Below are positions 5,842 to 8,932 of a stretch of DNA of 8,932 nucleotides, piece after piece. Within the stretch, counting starts at the first letter, position 1, and every line of letters begins with the position of its first letter. The translations under genes and the position numbers were made by a program. Below the pieces are notes generated by a model that made no database searches, was not told the origin of the DNA, and saw only the letters and a list, made by a program, of their open reading frames with translations. Source of the stretch: Coriobacteriales bacterium (lineage in GTDB: Bacteria; Actinomycetota; Coriobacteriia; Coriobacteriales; UBA8131); assembly GCA_031268525.1 (NCBI GenBank), contig JAIRXA010000011.1:1-8932 (forward strand), given 5' to 3'.

Positions 5842-7099
5842 CAGCATCCTCATCTTCTTGCGGGCAGGAGTCTGGGTAGTCCACCGCGAATACAGAACGT
5901 CCCTCAACGAACACACGCTCGACAAGGGGGATCGCTTCGCCGCCCTGCACGCCCTCACGCATGGCTACGATGAGCAGGTCTGCACGGCTTCCCTGAGCTA
6001 TCTCGCCAAGCTGCCCGCCAAGCCCAACGGCGCGCGCAGGGTTGCGCGTCACAAGGGCAAAGGACTCCGCAAGGCCAAGCCCACAAGCACGATGAAGCTC
6101 AAACACGGCGCGCAGCAGAGCCGCGGGGCAGTAGTCGCTGCAGAGAATATCTCCCGCCTGTGAGCAGATGGCTTCGCGCGCAGACAGATTGCCGGAATGC
6201 GAATGGCCCATCAGCACGTTGGGGGCACCTACAGTGCAGTGCATGCCACGCGCGTGGGCATTGCGTGCCACCTCAAACGAGATGGGAAACTCCGATATAC
6301 TCGCACCGACCTTCTCCATGAGATCAAGCTTCTCCGTGCTGTCATCGTCATGCGAGGCAATAGCGAGGCCGTATTCATCCGCAAGCGCCGCAAGCCGCAG
6401 CATATCGGCAAGGCTGAGCTTATCCGCCGTCTGTTGCGCGCCGATGACCTCACGCACGGCATGCTCATCCATCTCATGACGATAGCCACGTAAGGTTTTG
6501 CTGAATACCTCAAGATCGCGGTACTGCCCTTGCCCCGGCGTATGATCCATAAAGGAGAGTAGGTCTATCGCACCGCTGCGCAGACAACGCTCAATGTCAT
6601 CGAGGTGCCTGACGGCATCGAGCTCCACACGCAGATGGACACGATGGCGAATGAGGTGCCCTGTGCACTCCTGCGCACGCAGGAGTGCAATGAGCTCGAC
6701 GAGCCGCATGACGTTCTCAAAACGTCGGATGGGCTTGTGGTCAAACACAAGCATCTGATAGACAGAAAGCGAATGATAGATCGTGGTAATCCCGTGGGAA
6801 ACAAGGGTACGATCGGCTTCGTAGAGGGCAGCGCCGAGATCAAGCACGACACTGGGGCGCGGGGACGCGATGCCTTCGATATAGTCCGAATGTAGATCGA
6901 TGAAGCCGGGCGTGACCAGACGGTTGGAGGCATCGACAAGGGAGAGTCCTGCTGTGGGCGTATGGGGGCGGCTCGGCTCAACGGCGATGATACGCCCATC
7001 GCGAATGAGTACGTCATGGGCAGGCGCGACGCGACTGGCGAGGACGACATTCCCGCCGCAGATGATGGTGGTCATGTCTGAGCGTTTCTCCCTCTGCAT
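5825..7099 (-). CDS. phnM: Alpha-D-ribose 1-methylphosphonate 5-triphosphate diphosphatase
   Basis: 424-residue amidohydrolase-superfamily enzyme. It removes diphosphate from the 5-triphosphate of the ribose 1-phosphonate, producing the 5-phosphate that PhnJ uses. Family motifs: TPGFIDLHSDYIEG (His70 and Asp72; the family has HxD instead of HxH), HRVHLRVELD, SFMDHTPGQGQY, ASHDDDS, EFPISFE, VGAPNVLMGHSHSGN and CSDYCPAALL. ATG 7099 shares one base with the phnK stop (TGATG). A second in-frame ATG at 7075 fits the usual family N terminus better (MTTIICGGNVVL) and has GAGGGAG 12 bases upstream, so the protein may be 416 residues. It ends inside the start of phnL. The order phnK-phnM-phnL differs from the E. 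coli order K-L-M. Confidence 0.95.
   Translation of the reverse strand: MQREKRSDMTTIICGGNVVLASRVAPAHDVLIRDGRIIAVEPSRPHTPTAGLSLVDASNRLVTPGFIDLHSDYIEGIASPRPSVVLDLGAALYEADRTLVSHGITTIYHSLSVYQMLVFDHKPIRRFENVMRLVELIALLRAQECTGHLIRHRVHLRVELDAVRHLDDIERCLRSGAIDLLSFMDHTPGQGQYRDLEVFSKTLRGYRHEMDEHAVREVIGAQQTADKLSLADMLRLAALADEYGLAIASHDDDSTEKLDLMEKVGASISEFPISFEVARNAHARGMHCTVGAPNVLMGHSHSGNLSAREAICSQAGDILCSDYCPAALLRAVFELHRACGLGLAESFALVTRNPARAVGLGGQLGEIAQGSRADLLIVAMREGVQGGEAIPLVERVFVEGRSVFAVDYPDSCPQEDEDADGRPA
6664..6689. repeat. 26-bp near-perfect palindrome within phnM
   Basis: TGCACTCCTGCG (6664-6675) is perfectly complementary to CGCAGGAGTGCA (6678-6689) with a 2-base centre. It lies in coding sequence (peptide LRAQECTGH). 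It is not similar to the phnL element. Function unknown; it may only be a by-product of codon use. Confidence 0.85.
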
Positions 7100-7932
7100 C
7101 AGAGCAGCGAGTGGACGAGTTGCTGGGTATGCCGGTGCTGAGGGTCCTCGAGGATCTGATCTGTGAGCCCCTGCTCGACGATTTTTCCCTCAAGCATGAC
7201 CGAGGTCCTCTGCGCCAACATGCGTATGACGGCGAGATCATGGCTCACCACAAGCATGCTGACGTCGAGTTCCCGCTGCAACTGCACGATAAGGTCGAGC
7301 ACCCTTGCCTGTACGGAGAGGTCAAGGCCCGTCGTTACCTCGTCGAGCAACAGGATGGGTGGGCGATTGGAGAGCGCTCTGGCAATCTGTACGCGCTGCT
7401 GCATGCCGCCGGAGAAGAGGCGCGGTGCATCACCCGCGCGACGCAGGGGGATGTTGACCTGTTTGAGTAGAGAGTTCGCGCGTGCGCTCATCTGCGCAAC
7501 CGTGCGCACGCCGCTTGCCAGCATCTGTTCTGCAATGTTGGAAAGCGCACTGAAGTCCATTCGCAGACCGAGAAAGGGGTTTTGGTAGACCATGCCAAAC
7601 ACCGTATTACGTATCGCGCGTTTGCGCTGCGAGGAGCAGTCAAGCACGTTGACGCTGCCGTTTTCCACGGGGCTGGCGAAGATGCTTCCTCTGGTGGCAG
7701 GCACATCAAAGCAGATACAACGCATGAGTGTCGACTTGCCACTGCCGCTTTCTCCGACAATGCCGACAATCTCGCCTGGATACACGTCAAGCGACACATC
7801 CCGCACGGCGTGTATGGTGCCACAGCGCGGGCAGATGGCGTGTTCAAGAGGTGCGTCGGGCTCGGCGCAAAAGGAGCAACCCGCGCCAAAGGAACAGGAC
7901 AGATGCTGGACGGAGAGGCAGGGGCTATCCAT
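7099..7932 (-). CDS. phnK: C-P lyase ABC-type ATPase subunit PhnK, with a Cys-rich insertion
   Basis: 277-residue ABC ATPase that in E. coli binds the PhnGHIJ core near PhnJ. Walker A is GESGSGKST (60-68), the signature is LFSGGMQQRVQIARAL, Walker B is ILLLDEVTTGLD, the H-loop is in VVSHDLAV, and the C terminus resembles the oligopeptide-transporter type (LEDPQHRHTQQLV). Compared with E. coli PhnK (252 aa), about 20 residues are added between the first strand and Walker A, containing Cys19-x2-Cys22 and Cys34-x2-Cys37, a likely zinc ribbon. ATG 7932 is chosen because MDSPCLSVQHLS aligns with the E. coli N terminus and AGGGAG sits seven bases upstream; it overlaps phnJ by 8 bases (ATGGATAG). 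The frame stays open to 8331 through the 33-bp repeats, which supply more in-frame ATGs at 7965, 7998 and 8064. Confidence 0.95.
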   Translation of the reverse strand: MDSPCLSVQHLSCSFGAGCSFCAEPDAPLEHAICPRCGTIHAVRDVSLDVYPGEIVGIVGESGSGKSTLMRCICFDVPATRGSIFASPVENGSVNVLDCSSQRKRAIRNTVFGMVYQNPFLGLRMDFSALSNIAEQMLASGVRTVAQMSARANSLLKQVNIPLRRAGDAPRLFSGGMQQRVQIARALSNRPPILLLDEVTTGLDLSVQARVLDLIVQLQRELDVSMLVVSHDLAVIRMLAQRTSVMLEGKIVEQGLTDQILEDPQHRHTQQLVHSLL

Positions 7933-8932
7933 GGAGGGACTCCCTGACGGCAGAAGACTTTTCATGGAGGGACTCCCTGTCGGCAGGAGACTTTGCATGG
8001 AGGGACTCCCTGACGGCAGACGACTTTTCGTGAAGGGAGTCCCGGACGGCAGAAGACTTTGCATGGAGGGACTCCCTGTCAGCAGACGACTTTCCCTCGC
8101 AGGGCCCGTCATCAAAGGGCTCGTCATCAAAGGGCCCGTCTGTCGTCTTGTCTGAAACTCCCCCCTGGTCACGACGGGTGCGACGCGCCAGACAGTAGCT
8201 GCTGTCGTTGCACTGATGCCACGTCTCGCCTGTCTCCTCATCGACAAGCTCATCAAGGTAGACATCGGTTGCTCCGCAGAGACGACAGCTCCGTCCAGAG
8301 AAGTCCTCCACCACAAAGGGACAGTCCTCAAAGTCGAGCGGCTTCACACTCGTGTACGGTGGCACGGCATATATCTTTTTCTCACGACCGGCACCCAAAA
8401 GGGTGAGATGAGCGGCATGGTCGAGCTTGGGGTTGTCAAAGCGTGGGATTGGCGAAGGCGCCATGACGTAGCGGTCGTTGACGAGGACCGGATGGTCTGC
8501 ACCGGTTGTCATGCTGCCATGATGGATGATCTGCTCAAACAGCCTAAGCCATGCACCCGTGTAGTCCGCCTCGGCGTGTAAACGACGGGTGTGCGTCTCG
8601 TGAGACTCGATGGAGCGCAGCGGCTCAGGCGTAGGCACCTGCAATACGAGTATCTGGCCCGAGGAAAGCGGTGTCTCAGGTATACGGTGTCGCGATTGGA
8701 TGATGCTTGCCTGCGCGGTATCATTCGTGAGTTTCACGCCGGTGGTCGCGACAACAAGCCGTTTGATGTTGACCGCGTTGACACTGTCGTCATGACCCTG
8801 ATCGATGACTTTGAGTATGTCGCGTACGCCAATGAGCGCGAGCGTTATCTGCAGGCCGCCCGTACCCCAGCCACGACCAATGGGCATCTCTCGCGAAGCA
8901 AAGGGCACCTGATAGCCAGGGATGGCTATGCC
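7925..8932 (-). CDS. phnJ: Carbon-phosphorus lyase core subunit PhnJ, 5' end outside the window, with a repetitive C-terminal tail
   Basis: Radical SAM C-P lyase that cleaves the C-P bond of alpha-D-ribose 1-alkylphosphonate 5-phosphate, giving the cyclic ribose phosphate and an alkane. The visible 335 residues start at GIAIPGYQVPF, matching E. coli PhnJ from about residue 27 and including the glycine that becomes the glycyl radical (codon 8917-8915). Other family stretches are WGTGGLQIT, KVIDQG, RHRIPETPL, MAPSPIPRFDNPK and GAGREKKIYAVPP. The iron-sulfur and catalytic cysteines follow the family spacing, C-x2-C-x21-C-x5-C. After the last cysteine E. coli PhnJ has about 9 residues, while this one has 88: a charged linker with PFDD repeats, then five copies of the 11-mer KSSAVRESLHE. 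The core looks fully functional; the tail is unusual. Confidence 0.97.
   Translation of the reverse strand, partial: GIAIPGYQVPFASREMPIGRGWGTGGLQITLALIGVRDILKVIDQGHDDSVNAVNIKRLVVATTGVKLTNDTAQASIIQSRHRIPETPLSSGQILVLQVPTPEPLRSIESHETHTRRLHAEADYTGAWLRLFEQIIHHGSMTTGADHPVLVNDRYVMAPSPIPRFDNPKLDHAAHLTLLGAGREKKIYAVPPYTSVKPLDFEDCPFVVEDFSGRSCRLCGATDVYLDELVDEETGETWHQCNDSSYCLARRTRRDQGGVSDKTTDGPFDDEPFDDGPCEGKSSADRESLHAKSSAVRDSLHEKSSAVRESLHAKSPADRESLHEKSSAVRESLHG
7931..8095. repeat. Five 33-bp tandem repeats over the phnJ 3' end and phnK start
   Basis: Five contiguous units start at 7931, 7964, 7997, 8030 and 8063. Each contains GGGAGTCCCTCC on the minus strand (GGGACTCCCTTC in the unit at 8030) with ATG or ACG across the unit boundary. 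In the phnJ frame they encode an 11-residue repeat; in the phnK frame they encode SLLPSGSPSM-like units. Being 33 bases long, each copy preserves both frames. The unit nearest phnK supplies its ribosome binding site and ATG. Confidence 0.95.
8101..8145. repeat. 15-bp degenerate tandem repeat in the phnJ tail
   Basis: AGGGCCCGTCATCAA, AGGGCTCGTCATCAA and a diverged third unit follow each other directly, next to the 33-bp array. They encode the GPFDD/EPFDD pentapeptides in the linker of PhnJ. Confidence 0.8.

Noticed and set aside
5842..5958. Longer PhnL starting at 5958
   Set aside because: The added residues lie inside phnM and match no PhnL N terminus. ATG 5841 has its own ribosome binding site.
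7931..8095. CRISPR array
   Set aside because: Units are directly contiguous with no unique spacers, lie in coding frames and have no cas genes nearby.
7933..8331. Upstream extension of phnK to a start at 8331
   Set aside because: It would overlap phnJ by about 400 bases through its cysteine motif. The N terminus at 7932 matches the family, and the extension is mostly the read-through of the 33-bp repeats.

Overview
The window reads as a bacterial chromosome segment of moderately high GC with nine recognisable genes, all on the minus strand, so gene order runs from right to left. The best guess at origin is an anaerobic actinobacterium of the class Coriobacteriia (Eggerthella/Slackia-like). 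The reason is that its C-P lyase operon ends in a PHP-family phosphodiesterase of the PhnPP type, which I know from Eggerthella lenta, in place of phnP. This assignment is an inference; no rRNA or other marker gene is present.

Right half (8932 to 4128): the downstream part of a carbon-phosphorus lyase (phosphonate degradation) operon in the order phnJ (5' end outside the window), phnK, phnM, phnL, phnPP. Each junction overlaps by 1 to 17 bases, so the genes are almost certainly translationally coupled. PhnJ cleaves the C-P bond by radical SAM chemistry. PhnK and PhnL are the ABC-type ATPase subunits. PhnM releases diphosphate from the ribose 1-phosphonate triphosphate to give the PhnJ substrate. 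PhnPP would hydrolyse the cyclic ribose phosphate product. The operon is unusually rich in small repeats: five 33-bp tandem units spanning the phnJ/phnK junction, a 15-bp repeat beside them, three and a half 18-bp units at the phnL/phnPP junction, a 14-bp duplication at the phnPP stop codon, and an 82-bp palindromic element inserted in frame in phnL.

Middle (4127 to 3250): a spacer of about 880 bases. It holds one small plus-strand reading frame with a good ribosome binding site (3622) that seems to be broken by a frameshift, and several small inverted repeats, two of them upstream of the left operon. I see no convincing terminator or RNA gene.

Left half (3249 to 1): an apparent operon of an atypical acyl carrier protein, an SCP2-type thiolase, a DUF35 zinc-ribbon/OB-fold partner and, after a 158-base gap, a phosphate acetyltransferase (3' end outside the window). 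Thiolase plus DUF35 pairs are known to form acyl-transfer complexes. Here the pair is linked to its own carrier protein and to an enzyme that turns acyl-CoA into acyl phosphate. This suggests an undescribed acyl-transfer or acyl-cleavage module feeding acetyl phosphate and ATP synthesis.
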